In this document: piece after piece, positions 41,662 through 50,575 of the stretch
Layout: each line of letters opens with the position of its first letter
How positions within the stretch are numbered: position 1 is the first letter of the stretch
Source: Rhodococcoides kyotonense
GTDB taxonomy: Bacteria > Actinomycetota > Actinomycetes > Mycobacteriales > Mycobacteriaceae
Direction of reading: 5' to 3'
Assembly: GCF_900188125.1 (NCBI RefSeq)
Contig: NZ_FZOW01000013.1
Location: 119,381-183,380 of the forward strand
Length of the DNA: 64,000 bases
Made by a program: the position numbers and the translations under genes
The notes under the pieces: generated by a model
The model's input: the letters and a program-made list of their open reading frames with translations, nothing else
The model's database searches: none
What the model was told of the DNA's origin: nothing

Positions 41662-43749
41662 TTACACGTCGGCGCCGCTGGTCCCGTATCCCATGGCCCG
41701 CAACATCGACAGCAGTTCCGAGCGGGAGCCTGCGCCGAGCCGTCGTCGGATTCGCGCGACGTGATGCTCGACGGTCTTCGCCGAGATGTAGAGCCTGCTG
41801 CCTGCCTCGCGGTATGTGACTCCCAGAACCAACAATTCGGCGACCTCCGCCTCACGTGCGCTCAAGGAGCCCTTGGGCTCCTCGGTCGTGACGGCGGGAG
41901 CGGCGACGGGTTGTCGCAAAGACCGGGCGATCTGGAGAAGCGTCGTCGCAACCCGTGTGTCCTCGACGCGCAGCGCTGCCTCGCTGGCGAGACGGGCGCC
42001 GTCCCACGACAACCCGAAGCTCGCCAGAGAGCGAGCCGCTGCGTCGACGTCGGTGACATCGGGATGGCCCTGCAGGACCGCCAGCCATGCACGCCCAGCC
42101 CCGGCCAGCGCGGCGCTGTAGCGGTTGGATTCGGCGGCTGCGGCCAGTGCCTTTGCGTGTGGAATCAGCTCGGGCGGTTGCTCGGACATGATGGCGGCCT
42201 GCACGCCGTACCAGTGCAGCGCCGATGACCATGCGGACGGCTCGTCCAACATCTCGACGATCATGTCCGCCTGGGCGACGAGGTGAGACACCGCTTCCGG
42301 CTTGCCCAATCGGACCGCGGCGAGCCACAGTTCGCCGACCGGCAACAGAGACAACAGATCGACCGAATAAGCGGCGACGACGTCCTGTGCATCGTCCCAC
42401 GCGCGGAGCAGCGTTCCGGCATCCCCGGAACGACGTGCGAGGCCCACGCGCAGAGCGTGAGCGAACAACTGGTTTCGTGTGTGTGCCTGTGGAATTCGCA
42501 GGGAATCCAAGCCTTGCGTCGCAGAGTGAGTGTCGCCCGCCAACATCGCAGTCCAGATTCGCAGCAGGGCAATGCGCGTCGCGGCCGGGTGGCGGGGTGG
42601 CAACAGCCCGGCGGCGCGGGTTGCGATGGACTCCGCTCGCGCCAGGTCGCCGCAGTGCAACGCGAACAGTACCGATGTCGCAGCGGCATTCTCGGGCACG
42701 ACGCGTCGTATGGTGTTGCCGGACAGCGATACCGAACGCATGAGCGTGTTCGTCGCGGCGACTGCTTCGGCCGTCGACCTGGCCGTGATGGTCTGCCGGA
42801 ACCCGGTCGCCAGGAGGGAGGCGGCAGCGCTCGCCGACGTCGGTGGCGTCGAGGGGATCCCGGCAGAAGGCGCATCCAGAGTCCCGCTGGCAAGTGAAAC
42901 CACGTGGGCGACGTCGGAATCGGCGCCCATTCGGTCAGGGCCGAGCCAGTCGTACAGTTGAGCGCTTCGCGCGGTCATTCCCCGTTCGGCGGCGACGCTC
43001 GCGGATACCGTGACAGCCCTGCGCAATTCGTCGACGTCGACCGAAGGGCTGTTCTCGAGTACGGCGTCGCACAATTGTTCTGCGGCATCGAAATCGCCGA
43101 GAGCGGCGAGAGCCTCGGCTCGGCGCGCTGCCAGACTCAGCGAGTCGGCCCCGGCGTCGACGGCGCTCGCATAGAGCACGGTCGCGGTGTCCGGATCGGA
43201 CCCCTCGGCTGCATCACTGAGAAAGGCCGCGAGCTGTGGGTGCTGAATGCCGTTGCGTGCCAGCGTCAGGGCCGTCGGGGCGTCGAGAGTGTCCGTCTTC
43301 AAGCGGAATTCGAGCAAGCGTGTCAGAACCGCTGCGAGCCTTCGTGTTCCGAGGACCCCCAGCAGTGCACTGTCCAGGCCGGGCAGAGGAACCGACGCCA
43401 GAATGCCCGACGCGGCCGCCGCCTCGAGTACTGCAGACGCATTCTGGCCGTCGGACAGTTCGGTCAACACGTCGGCATCGTGACCGATCCCGAAATGCGC
43501 CAGAGCGACGACGTCCTGGTGACCGCTGCTCAACTCGCGCAGCTGGTGAGTGTGGTGCTCGTGGACGGCGTCGGTGACGATGCGGGTGACGGACTCGTCC
43601 GAATCTGCCTGTCGTGCAGCATCGATCGCGGCGGCGACCGTCGTCGGGCATCCGCCTGTGATCGTGAGGACGGTACTGGCGAGGGCGCCCGAGATGGGGC
43701 GCCCACGCTCGGCCGCGAGGGCCGTGATGTCCGACTTCGTCAGCGGCAT
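41662..43749 (-). CDS. LuxR-type transcriptional regulator lacking the STAND NTPase domain
   Basis: The 695-residue protein ends with a LuxR/GerE helix-turn-helix (GSLSAREAEVAELLVLGVTYREAGSRLYISAKTVEHHVARIRRRLG). Its middle is an Ala/Leu-rich helical repeat region like the TPR part of MalT/LAL regulators. It begins TKSDITALAAERGRPISGALASTVLTITGGCPTTV, which in full-length relatives comes after the NTPase core, so the Walker A/B domain of about 200 residues is absent. ATG 43749 overlaps the Hsp70-like stop by one base (TGATG). A LuxR/MalT-like gene (Rv0339c) adjoins iniBAC in M. tuberculosis, so I infer that it controls this cassette. Confidence 0.78.
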   Translation of the reverse strand: MPLTKSDITALAAERGRPISGALASTVLTITGGCPTTVAAAIDAARQADSDESVTRIVTDAVHEHHTHQLRELSSGHQDVVALAHFGIGHDADVLTELSDGQNASAVLEAAAASGILASVPLPGLDSALLGVLGTRRLAAVLTRLLEFRLKTDTLDAPTALTLARNGIQHPQLAAFLSDAAEGSDPDTATVLYASAVDAGADSLSLAARRAEALAALGDFDAAEQLCDAVLENSPSVDVDELRRAVTVSASVAAERGMTARSAQLYDWLGPDRMGADSDVAHVVSLASGTLDAPSAGIPSTPPTSASAAASLLATGFRQTITARSTAEAVAATNTLMRSVSLSGNTIRRVVPENAAATSVLFALHCGDLARAESIATRAAGLLPPRHPAATRIALLRIWTAMLAGDTHSATQGLDSLRIPQAHTRNQLFAHALRVGLARRSGDAGTLLRAWDDAQDVVAAYSVDLLSLLPVGELWLAAVRLGKPEAVSHLVAQADMIVEMLDEPSAWSSALHWYGVQAAIMSEQPPELIPHAKALAAAAESNRYSAALAGAGRAWLAVLQGHPDVTDVDAAARSLASFGLSWDGARLASEAALRVEDTRVATTLLQIARSLRQPVAAPAVTTEEPKGSLSAREAEVAELLVLGVTYREAGSRLYISAKTVEHHVARIRRRLGAGSRSELLSMLRAMGYGTSGADV

Positions 43750-45521
43750 CAGTTACCGAGCAGGGGTCCGGTGACTCCGCCGACGACATTGCCGAGTCCG
43801 CCGACCACGCCGCCCGCGACGCCACCGACTCCCGTGCCAAGGTCGCTCACGGCTCCGCCGACTCCGGTACCGACGTCACCGAGCGTCGGACCGCTGTAGG
43901 TCGGCGGGGTGTAGGTCGGTGCGGTGTACGTCGGGGCCTGGGGGCTCGGTACCGAGACGCTCGGGACGGAGACGTTCGGCGCAGGCGCCGCGGGGGTGCC
44001 TGCAGCAGCAGGGGCTTGCGTTCCAGCAGCAGCGGGCGCTGCCGGGTCTGCGACGACGGTTCCGTCGGAGCTGATCACTGTGCCCGGAGCCGGGACGAGC
44101 GTGCCGTCCGCCGCGACCGTCGGAGCCGGCAGGCCGTTCGTGGTGGTGCTCGTCGTACCCGCGTCGGCGACGGTTGCTGCCGTCGTGCCGGGTGCCGTCG
44201 TCGTCGATGCGTCCGAGACGGTCTCGGATACCGCGTCGGCCGGGGCGTCGTTGTTCGTCAACACGGTGCCGAGGGACAGGCCGCCACCGGCCAGAACGGC
44301 AAGTGCGGCAACAGAAGCGACGACGATCCCGGCGCGCTTGCGTCCGGACATCCGGTTCGAGTCGGTGGCCGCGGACGCCAGCACCGGCGCAGGTCGAGGA
44401 GCGGGACGGGTGACCGCGACCGCTGCGGCTGTCGGTGCCACGGCTGCTGACGTCGCCGCGATCTCGCTTCCGAACAACGCCGCGCCGATAGCCGGGATGC
44501 GACCCGGGTGCGGTCCGGTCGCGACGGGGACGCGCAGTTCGGACGAGATCAGTTCCGCGACGAGAGGAATGCTGGAGCTGCCGCCGATGAGCAGAACCTG
44601 GGTGACGTCGGAGACGTCGAGACCCGCGGTGTGCAGGGTTTCGCGGACGAGTTCGACCGAGTCGAGAATCGGGCTCCGCAGTAGGTCCTCGACCTCGTCG
44701 CGCACGAGCCTCGTCTCGGCGGCGAACCCGGGGAGCTCGACCGACAGGGTCGTCGCGGTCTCGTAGGACAGCTGCTCCTTGGCCTCACCGCAGCGGGCCC
44801 GGAGTTCGACGAGCGCGCCGACGGTGTCGGGATCGAACGGGTCGAACTCGAAAGAGTGGCTGCTCGAGACGGTTTCGAGTACGTGCTGGGTGATCAGGTG
44901 ATCGAACTGGGCACCGCCGAAATCCGTCGAGTGCACGCCGGAACCGATGGGCCCCTGCTCGTACCCGGTCCGCATCAGCGTGACGTTCAGCGACGACGCA
45001 CCGAGGTCGTAGATGACCGTGAGGCCGTCACCCGACTCCCCGCGAGAACTTTCGAGCCACCGCATCGACGCGACAGAATCGGCGACCAGCGTGACGTCCG
45101 GAACGCCCGCCCGCTCGAGCGCGTCGCGCAGGGTGTCGGTGGTGTAGCCGGACCAGCGGTCCGGGTGGGCGACGACGATCGACGGATCGGCTTCGGTCCC
45201 GACGCACGCCTCGGCGACGAGAACGCGTGTGGCGGTGGCGAACAGGTCCTCGGCCTGGTGGGAGCGGCCGTCGTCGTCGATGAGGGGGACAGGGTCGCCG
45301 ACGCGATCGGCGAAGCCACTCAACAGATGTCGCTGGCCGCGGTCCCACAGGTCGGCAAGGCTCGGGGCGGCGCCGGGGCGCAGGTCCAGCGCGGATCGTT
45401 TGGTGACGGTCGGCATCGCCTCGTCGGTCGCGTAGTCGCGGGGCGCATGAGGATCGTGGGAGTCGTCGAGGACGGCCACCGAGGTGATCGTTCCGATCCG
45501 TATGCCGAGCCCTGCGCTCAT
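43749..45521 (-). CDS. Hsp70-like actin-fold membrane protein (paralogue 4, intact, cassette 2)
   Basis: The 590-residue protein has an Hsp70-like ATPase domain: phosphate-1 near LGIRIGTITSVAVL (5-18), phosphate-2 VIYDLGASSLNVTLM (169-183), THFDFGGAQFD-like HSTDFGGAQFDHLI, and adenosine motif VLLIGGSSSIPLV (309-321), then IPAIGAALFG. The DnaK substrate domain is absent. A membrane helix lies at about 397-420, followed by a 170-residue extracytoplasmic tail of Thr/Ala/Pro with Y-T-x-P-T-Y repeats and a Gly/Val-rich end like that of the IniB protein. It is divergent from iniB across a 274-bp promoter region and coupled to the LuxR-type gene, so it may sense envelope state. Confidence 0.82.
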   Translation of the reverse strand: MSAGLGIRIGTITSVAVLDDSHDPHAPRDYATDEAMPTVTKRSALDLRPGAAPSLADLWDRGQRHLLSGFADRVGDPVPLIDDDGRSHQAEDLFATATRVLVAEACVGTEADPSIVVAHPDRWSGYTTDTLRDALERAGVPDVTLVADSVASMRWLESSRGESGDGLTVIYDLGASSLNVTLMRTGYEQGPIGSGVHSTDFGGAQFDHLITQHVLETVSSSHSFEFDPFDPDTVGALVELRARCGEAKEQLSYETATTLSVELPGFAAETRLVRDEVEDLLRSPILDSVELVRETLHTAGLDVSDVTQVLLIGGSSSIPLVAELISSELRVPVATGPHPGRIPAIGAALFGSEIAATSAAVAPTAAAVAVTRPAPRPAPVLASAATDSNRMSGRKRAGIVVASVAALAVLAGGGLSLGTVLTNNDAPADAVSETVSDASTTTAPGTTAATVADAGTTSTTTNGLPAPTVAADGTLVPAPGTVISSDGTVVADPAAPAAAGTQAPAAAGTPAAPAPNVSVPSVSVPSPQAPTYTAPTYTPPTYSGPTLGDVGTGVGGAVSDLGTGVGGVAGGVVGGLGNVVGGVTGPLLGN

Positions 45522-45795
45522 CTTCCGTCTCCGACTTCTCGAGGTGGCAGCGCCGAGTGACGCTGACGTCTGTTGACGCTGTTGGTGATGTCGAAAGCAT
45601 GTCACCTTTCGTTACGGCTCACAGCAGCTCACGGACGGTTGTCGGGTAAATCCCCTATCCCACCGAAATCCCCTAATGCGTCACCCCTGGGAGAGCCGCG
45701 TCGAATAGGGGGTAGAAGCCCGTTGGGCGGAGTGCATGGGGGCCATAGCTTTGTGATCAACCACGAATCACCGATTCACGAGAAGGAGCCACGAC
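45522..45795. promoter_or_regulatory. Divergent promoter region of the ini cassette with CCCCTA repeats
   Basis: AAATCCCCTA occurs at 45648-45657 and again at 45666-45675, 18 bp apart. A looser ACCCCT follows at 45683-45688, and the inverse TAGGGG at 45706-45711. Such repeats between the Hsp70/LuxR operon and iniB are good candidates for regulator binding. The G-rich strand (TAGGGGATTT) recalls MalT boxes (GGGGA core), which fits a LuxR/MalT-type regulator. GAAGGAG precedes the iniB ATG. Confidence 0.5.
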
Positions 45796-48654
45796 ATGGC
45801 CACCAACGCAGTACTCGACTTCATCCTCAGCCTGCTCCGCGACGACGAGGCAGCTGCCGCGTACTGCGCCAACCCCGAAGCAGCGCTCGCCGCAGCCGGA
45901 CTCGGCGACGTGTGCCACGCAGACATCGTCGCGGTCGCCCCGATGGTCGCCGAGTCGGGCCTCTTCGCCGGAGCCGGTTCGCAGCTGGCAGCCATCGTCG
46001 GCGCAGGCGCGTCGGGCGGCATCGAAGGCGGACTCGCAGGCGGTGCAGCAATCGGCGGCGGACTGTCGACCGGTCTCGGACTGACCGCCGGTGCAGTCGT
46101 CGGTGGCGGCCTCGCAGGCGGCGGCATCATCGGTGGCGGAATCGGCGGTGGGCTGGGCGGTGACATCGACCTCGCAGGCGACATCGCCGCATCGATCGGC
46201 GCGGCACTCAGCGCAGCACTGGCCGTGGGCGGCCAGATCGGAGCCGAGCTCGGCGCAGCATTCGGTGCCGCACTCGAAGCGCTCGTCGGTGCAGGCGGAT
46301 CGATCGACCTCGGTGGCGCAGCGGATCTCGGCGGCGCACTGACCGGCCTGATCGGCGGCGGAATCGACCTCGGCGGAGACGTCACGGCAGGACTGAACGG
46401 CGCGCTCGACGCGGCCCTCGGAGCAGTCGGCGGAATCGACCTCGGCGCACTCGCAGGCGTCGACGGTGCCCTCAGCGGTGCACTCGAATCGGTCTTCGGC
46501 GTGGGCGGCTCCATCGGTGCCGACCTCGGCGCAGCGCTCGGCGACGTCTTCGGTGCCGTGATCGGTGCCGGCGGAATCGATCTCACCGGTGACCTCGGTG
46601 CTGCCCTGACCGCGGGCCTCGGCCTCGGCGGCGGCGTCGCAGCAGGACTCGGCACCGCGCTCGACGCAGCGATCAGTGCGGGCGGCGGGCTCGTCGGCGG
46701 TCTGGCAGGTGGCCTCTCCGGTGGACTCGAGAGTGTGCTGGCGCTGCAGGGCGGCCTCGGCACGGCCCTCGGTGGGGCGCTCGGTGCAGTGCTCGACGCA
46801 GGTGCGCTGGCCGATCTGGACCTCGGCGGCCTCGTCGGCGCAGACCTCGGTGGCATCGTCGCCGGCGCACTCGGAACAGCACTCGACCTCGACGCCGGTG
46901 TCATCGGCGACCTGACGGGCTCGCTCGGCACTGCCATCGACGGCGCGCTCGGCGGCGGACTCGGAGCCGTCACCAACCTCGAAGGAATCCTCGGTTCCGC
47001 CTTCGGAATCGGCGGAGAGGCGGGAGCAGGCCTCGGCGCCGCACTCGACGCGGTCCTCGACACCACCGGTGCCCTCGACCTCGGCGCAGCCCTCGGTGCA
47101 GGCGGAGCTCTCGGCGGTGCACTGACCGGCGCGCTCGACGCCGCACTCGGCGCAGCAGGCGACCTGGCGGGTGGCGTCGACCTCTCGGCGGGTCTCGGTG
47201 GGGCACTCGAAGGCGTCTTCGCAGCCGAAGGTGGCCTCGCGTCGACCATCGGAACCTCGCTCGGTGCAGTGCTCGACGCAGGTGCCCTCGCCGACCTGGA
47301 CCTCACCGGAGTCACCGGCGCCGACCTCGGCGGCATCGTCTCCGGAGCACTCGGAACTGCCCTCGACCTCGACACCAGTGCCATCGGCAGCCTCACCGCA
47401 GCCCTCGGCACCGCGATCGACGCGACGGCAGGCGTCGACATCGACGCAGCCACCAACCTCGAAGGCGTTCTCGGCGCAGCGTTCGGAGTGGGTGGAGAAG
47501 CAGGCGCAGGCCTCGGCGCCGCACTCGACACCGTTCTCGACACCAGCGCGGCTCTGGATCTCGGTGCTGCACTCGGAGGCGGCGCGGAACTCGGCGGCGC
47601 ACTGACCGGAGCTCTCGACGCGGCCCTCGGCGCTGCAGGCGACATCACCGGTGGCGCTGACCTCGGACTCGGAACCGTCGGCGGAGTCGCAGGCGGCCTC
47701 ACCGGTGGACTGGACGGCGGCCTCGCTGCCGTCGGGAACGCAGGGGCGGGCCTGACCGGCGGTCTCGCAGGACTCGGCGGCGGCCTCGCCGGACTGGGTG
47801 GCGGACTGACCACCGGACTCGGTGGCGCGTTCGGCGGAACCGTCGGCGCTGGTGTGGATGCGGCTGCTGGTCTGGGTGGCGGCTTGGCTGGTGCGGTGGA
47901 TGGAACCGTCGGCGCTGGCGTCGACGCGGCCGCTGGTCTGGGTGGCGGCTTGGCTGGTGCGGTGGATGGAACTGTCGGCGCTGGCGTCGACGCGGCCGCT
48001 GGTCTGGGTGGCGGCTTGGCTGGTGCGGTGGATGGAACCGTGGGCGCTGGTGTGGATGCGGCTGCTGGTCTGGGTGGCGGCTTGGCTGGTGCGGTGGATG
48101 GAACCGTGGGCGCAGGCGTTGACGCGGGTGCCGATCTGGCCGGCTCGCTCGGTGGCGCTGCCGATCTCGGCGGATCCGTCGCAGGCGGCCTCGGTGCAGG
48201 TCTGACGTCCGGCATCGGCGCAGGAATCGACGCAGGTGCGGCAGCAGGCGCAGACGTCGCCGGCGCAGTCACCGGTGGCGCCGAAGCAGCAGGCAACGTC
48301 GGTGGCGACGTCGCGGGTGGCCTCGCAGGTGGACTCGCGGGTGGCGTCGATGCAGGAGCCGACGTGGCAGGCCAGGTCGCAGGTGGAATCGGCGGCGGCG
48401 CCGACGCGCTCGGTGGACTCGCGGGTGGCATCGGAGGCGGTATCGGCGGATTCGCCGACGCGGCGGCCGACACCTCCGGCTCGCTGTCCGGCTCGTTCGA
48501 CGGGGCCGCGTCGAGCAGCGCGTGGTCTTCGGTCGACTCCGACGTGTTCGGTACGTCGCAGGCCGAGAGCAGCCTGCACGGTGACGTCGACAGCACCGCG
48601 ACGACGGTGTCCGACGTCGCGGTCGATCACCACACCGATCTGCTCAACCCGTAA
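45796..48654 (+). CDS. iniB: IniB-like Gly/Ala-rich protein
   Basis: The 952-residue protein starts with a helical module of about 55 residues (VLDFILSLLRDDEAAAAYCANP, AALAAAGLGDVCHADI) that matches the N-terminus of mycobacterial IniB. The rest is Gly/Ala/Leu/Asp-rich, with repeating G-x-x-L-G-A-A-L-D-A and four near-identical 22-residue units (47836-48099). M. tuberculosis IniB is about half this length. No signal peptide or obvious membrane helix is present. In mycobacteria iniBAC is induced by cell-wall inhibitors and the biochemical role of IniB is unknown; the repeats suggest a structural, self-associating protein. A hairpin follows the stop. Confidence 0.85.
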   Translation: MATNAVLDFILSLLRDDEAAAAYCANPEAALAAAGLGDVCHADIVAVAPMVAESGLFAGAGSQLAAIVGAGASGGIEGGLAGGAAIGGGLSTGLGLTAGAVVGGGLAGGGIIGGGIGGGLGGDIDLAGDIAASIGAALSAALAVGGQIGAELGAAFGAALEALVGAGGSIDLGGAADLGGALTGLIGGGIDLGGDVTAGLNGALDAALGAVGGIDLGALAGVDGALSGALESVFGVGGSIGADLGAALGDVFGAVIGAGGIDLTGDLGAALTAGLGLGGGVAAGLGTALDAAISAGGGLVGGLAGGLSGGLESVLALQGGLGTALGGALGAVLDAGALADLDLGGLVGADLGGIVAGALGTALDLDAGVIGDLTGSLGTAIDGALGGGLGAVTNLEGILGSAFGIGGEAGAGLGAALDAVLDTTGALDLGAALGAGGALGGALTGALDAALGAAGDLAGGVDLSAGLGGALEGVFAAEGGLASTIGTSLGAVLDAGALADLDLTGVTGADLGGIVSGALGTALDLDTSAIGSLTAALGTAIDATAGVDIDAATNLEGVLGAAFGVGGEAGAGLGAALDTVLDTSAALDLGAALGGGAELGGALTGALDAALGAAGDITGGADLGLGTVGGVAGGLTGGLDGGLAAVGNAGAGLTGGLAGLGGGLAGLGGGLTTGLGGAFGGTVGAGVDAAAGLGGGLAGAVDGTVGAGVDAAAGLGGGLAGAVDGTVGAGVDAAAGLGGGLAGAVDGTVGAGVDAAAGLGGGLAGAVDGTVGAGVDAGADLAGSLGGAADLGGSVAGGLGAGLTSGIGAGIDAGAAAGADVAGAVTGGAEAAGNVGGDVAGGLAGGLAGGVDAGADVAGQVAGGIGGGADALGGLAGGIGGGIGGFADAAADTSGSLSGSFDGAASSSAWSSVDSDVFGTSQAESSLHGDVDSTATTVSDVAVDHHTDLLNP
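47836..48130 (+). repeat. Tandem 66-bp in-frame repeats in iniB
   Basis: Units begin at 47836, 47902, 47968 and 48034, with a fifth, diverging partial copy at 48100. Each encodes G-T-V-G-A-G-V-D-A-A-A-G-L-G-G-G-L-A-G-A-V-D. They are nearly identical at the DNA level and use codons (GCT, GGT, TTG, CTG) less biased than the rest of iniB, pointing to recent amplification. Confidence 0.9.
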
Positions 48655-48674
48655 CACTCGGGCCCTGATCGACG

Positions 48675-48709
48675 GAGGCTCCGCGCGGCAATTGTGCGCG
48701 CGGGGCCTC
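48675..48709 (+). terminator. Hairpin between iniB and iniA (terminator or attenuator)
   Basis: GAGGCTCCGCGCG pairs with CGCGCGGGGCCTC over 13 bp (one G-U) around a 9-base loop, followed by TTCGTCGTT. It lies 20 bp after the iniB stop and 52 bp before the iniA start, so it may make iniB expression exceed that of iniA/iniC. Confidence 0.65.
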
Positions 48710-48760
48710 TTCGTCGTTAGAGTCAATGGACTTCAAGAGTTGTGTATCCGAAAGAAGGCT

Positions 48761-50575
48761 ATGGACGGGCAAGCGAAGCAGCTGGCCGATCTGCTCGATC
48801 GAACTGCGGCAGTGGCGCAGACGGTCGGACGGTCCGATCTCGTGTCGCGAGTGGAACTCGCACGCGATCGGGTGCTCGACCCGAGAAGACGAATAGTCGT
48901 CGTAGGGCCCCTGAAACAGGGAAAAAGCCAATTCGTCAATTCGCTGTTGAATCTCAACGTCTGCTCGGTGGGCGACGACGAGACGACGGCCATCCCGACG
49001 GTGGTGCAGAACTCGGAAGAGTCCACGGCACAACTGGTTCTGGCCGACCCGGGTAACGACCCCGTGCGCGTCGACGTTCCGCTCGACGAATTGCAGACCA
49101 TCACACCGGCGAGCCCTCGCGCGCAGGGGCGTGAGGTCCTCAGACTCGAAGTAAATGTTCCGAGCCCGCTCCTCGCGGACGGTCTAGTTCTCGTCGACAC
49201 GCCTGGAGTCGGCGGACACGGAAACCCGCATGCCGCAGCGACTCTCGGGCTGATCCCGTCTGCCGATGCCGTGCTCGTCGTGTCCGACGCGAGCCGTGAG
49301 TTCACCGAACCCGAAATCGCGTTCCTGCGTCAGGTTCTCGGCCTGTGCCCGTCGGTCGCCGTGCTGGTCACCAAGACGGACCTGTACCCGCATTGGCGTC
49401 AGATCGTCGAGGCCAACCGTGGCCACCTGCAGCGAGAGGGACTCGACGTTCCGATGATCGCGCTGTCGTCGTTGCTGCGCTCGCACGCACTGCGGCTGAA
49501 CGACGACGAGCTGAACACCGAATCCGGCTTCCCCGATCTGTACGCTTTCCTCCGCGACCAGGTCGTCTCGACCGCCGACGCCACCACACGCGCCGCGGTG
49601 TCGCTCGACATCCGGTCCGTCACCGAGCATCTCACTCTGGCGATGGGCAGTGAGCTTGCGGCACTGCGGGATCCGGAGCGTGCCGCAGCAGCTGTCGCCG
49701 GGTTGCAGCGCGCGAAGTCCGCAGCCGAGGAACTGCACAAGAAGACGTCGCAATGGCAACAGACACTCAGCGACGGAATCACCGACCTCGCGTCGGACAT
49801 CGATCACGACCTACGTGACCGCCTGCGCAGGGTGACGCGCGAGGCCGAGGAAACCGTCGACGAGGGCGACCCAGGTTCCGACTGGCTCGAACTGGGCGAG
49901 TGGCTCGAGGAGCAGATCGCCGCGTCCGTCGGTGACAATTTCGTCTGGGCGCACGAGCGTGCACTGTGGTTGTCCGAGCTCGTCGCCGAGCATTTCGCGG
50001 CTGCAGGCGCTGTCGCGCTGCCCGACCTCGATCTCGGTGACCTCGAGAACGTGCTCGATCCTGTTGCCTCGCTTGCAGATCTGGAGACGGGCAAGACCGG
50101 CATCACGCAGAAGGTGCTCGTCGGCATGCGCGGATCGTACGGCGGGGTGTTGATGTTCGGACTCATCACGACGTTCGTCGGACTCAGCCTGCTCAACCCG
50201 ATCTCCATCGGCGCCGGAGTTCTGTTGGGCACCAAGGCGTACAAGGAAGACAAGGAGAACCGCGTCAAGAGCAGGCGTGCGGAGGCGAAGATGGCCATCC
50301 GCCGGTTCACCGACGACGTCAGCTTCCAGGTCGGCAAGGAATCGAAGGACCGGCTGCGACTGATTCAGCGTGTCCTCCGCGATCATTTCACGTCGATCGC
50401 CGAACAGACCCTTCGTTCCCTCAACGACTCGCTCAAGGCCGCGCAAGAAGCCGCTAACGTCGAGACCACCGAAAGAGCTTCGCGCATAGCGCATTTGGAT
50501 CGGGAGATGAAAGTCGTAGCCGAGCTCAACGAGCGCGCGTCGGCCCTCGTGCCGTCCGATGACTCCGTCCAGTGA
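48761..50575 (+). CDS. iniA: IniA-like dynamin GTPase (cassette 2, intact)
   Basis: The 604-residue protein is a bacterial dynamin. It has G1 VVVGPLKQGKSQFVNSLL (47-64), switch threonines in DDETTAIPTVV, G3 LVDTPGVGGHG (145-155) and G4 VTKTDLY (203-209). A long helical stalk follows, with a hydrophobic segment at about 455-487 (GVLMFGLITTFVGLSLLNPISIGAGVLLG) that would insert into the membrane, then a charged helical C-terminus. IniA of mycobacteria remodels membranes and supports tolerance to cell-wall drugs. AAGAAGG precedes ATG 48761. The stop overlaps the iniC GTG as GTGA, so the two GTPases are probably made in fixed ratio. Confidence 0.88.
   Translation: MDGQAKQLADLLDRTAAVAQTVGRSDLVSRVELARDRVLDPRRRIVVVGPLKQGKSQFVNSLLNLNVCSVGDDETTAIPTVVQNSEESTAQLVLADPGNDPVRVDVPLDELQTITPASPRAQGREVLRLEVNVPSPLLADGLVLVDTPGVGGHGNPHAAATLGLIPSADAVLVVSDASREFTEPEIAFLRQVLGLCPSVAVLVTKTDLYPHWRQIVEANRGHLQREGLDVPMIALSSLLRSHALRLNDDELNTESGFPDLYAFLRDQVVSTADATTRAAVSLDIRSVTEHLTLAMGSELAALRDPERAAAAVAGLQRAKSAAEELHKKTSQWQQTLSDGITDLASDIDHDLRDRLRRVTREAEETVDEGDPGSDWLELGEWLEEQIAASVGDNFVWAHERALWLSELVAEHFAAAGAVALPDLDLGDLENVLDPVASLADLETGKTGITQKVLVGMRGSYGGVLMFGLITTFVGLSLLNPISIGAGVLLGTKAYKEDKENRVKSRRAEAKMAIRRFTDDVSFQVGKESKDRLRLIQRVLRDHFTSIAEQTLRSLNDSLKAAQEAANVETTERASRIAHLDREMKVVAELNERASALVPSDDSVQ

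Noticed and set aside
45757..48726. Two long minus-strand frames (over 900 codons) opposite iniB
   Set aside because: The Gly/Ala/Leu/Asp repeats of iniB keep all antisense frames free of stops. The antisense products are repetitive Ser/Pro/Ala or Cys/Glu-rich sequences with no family resemblance.
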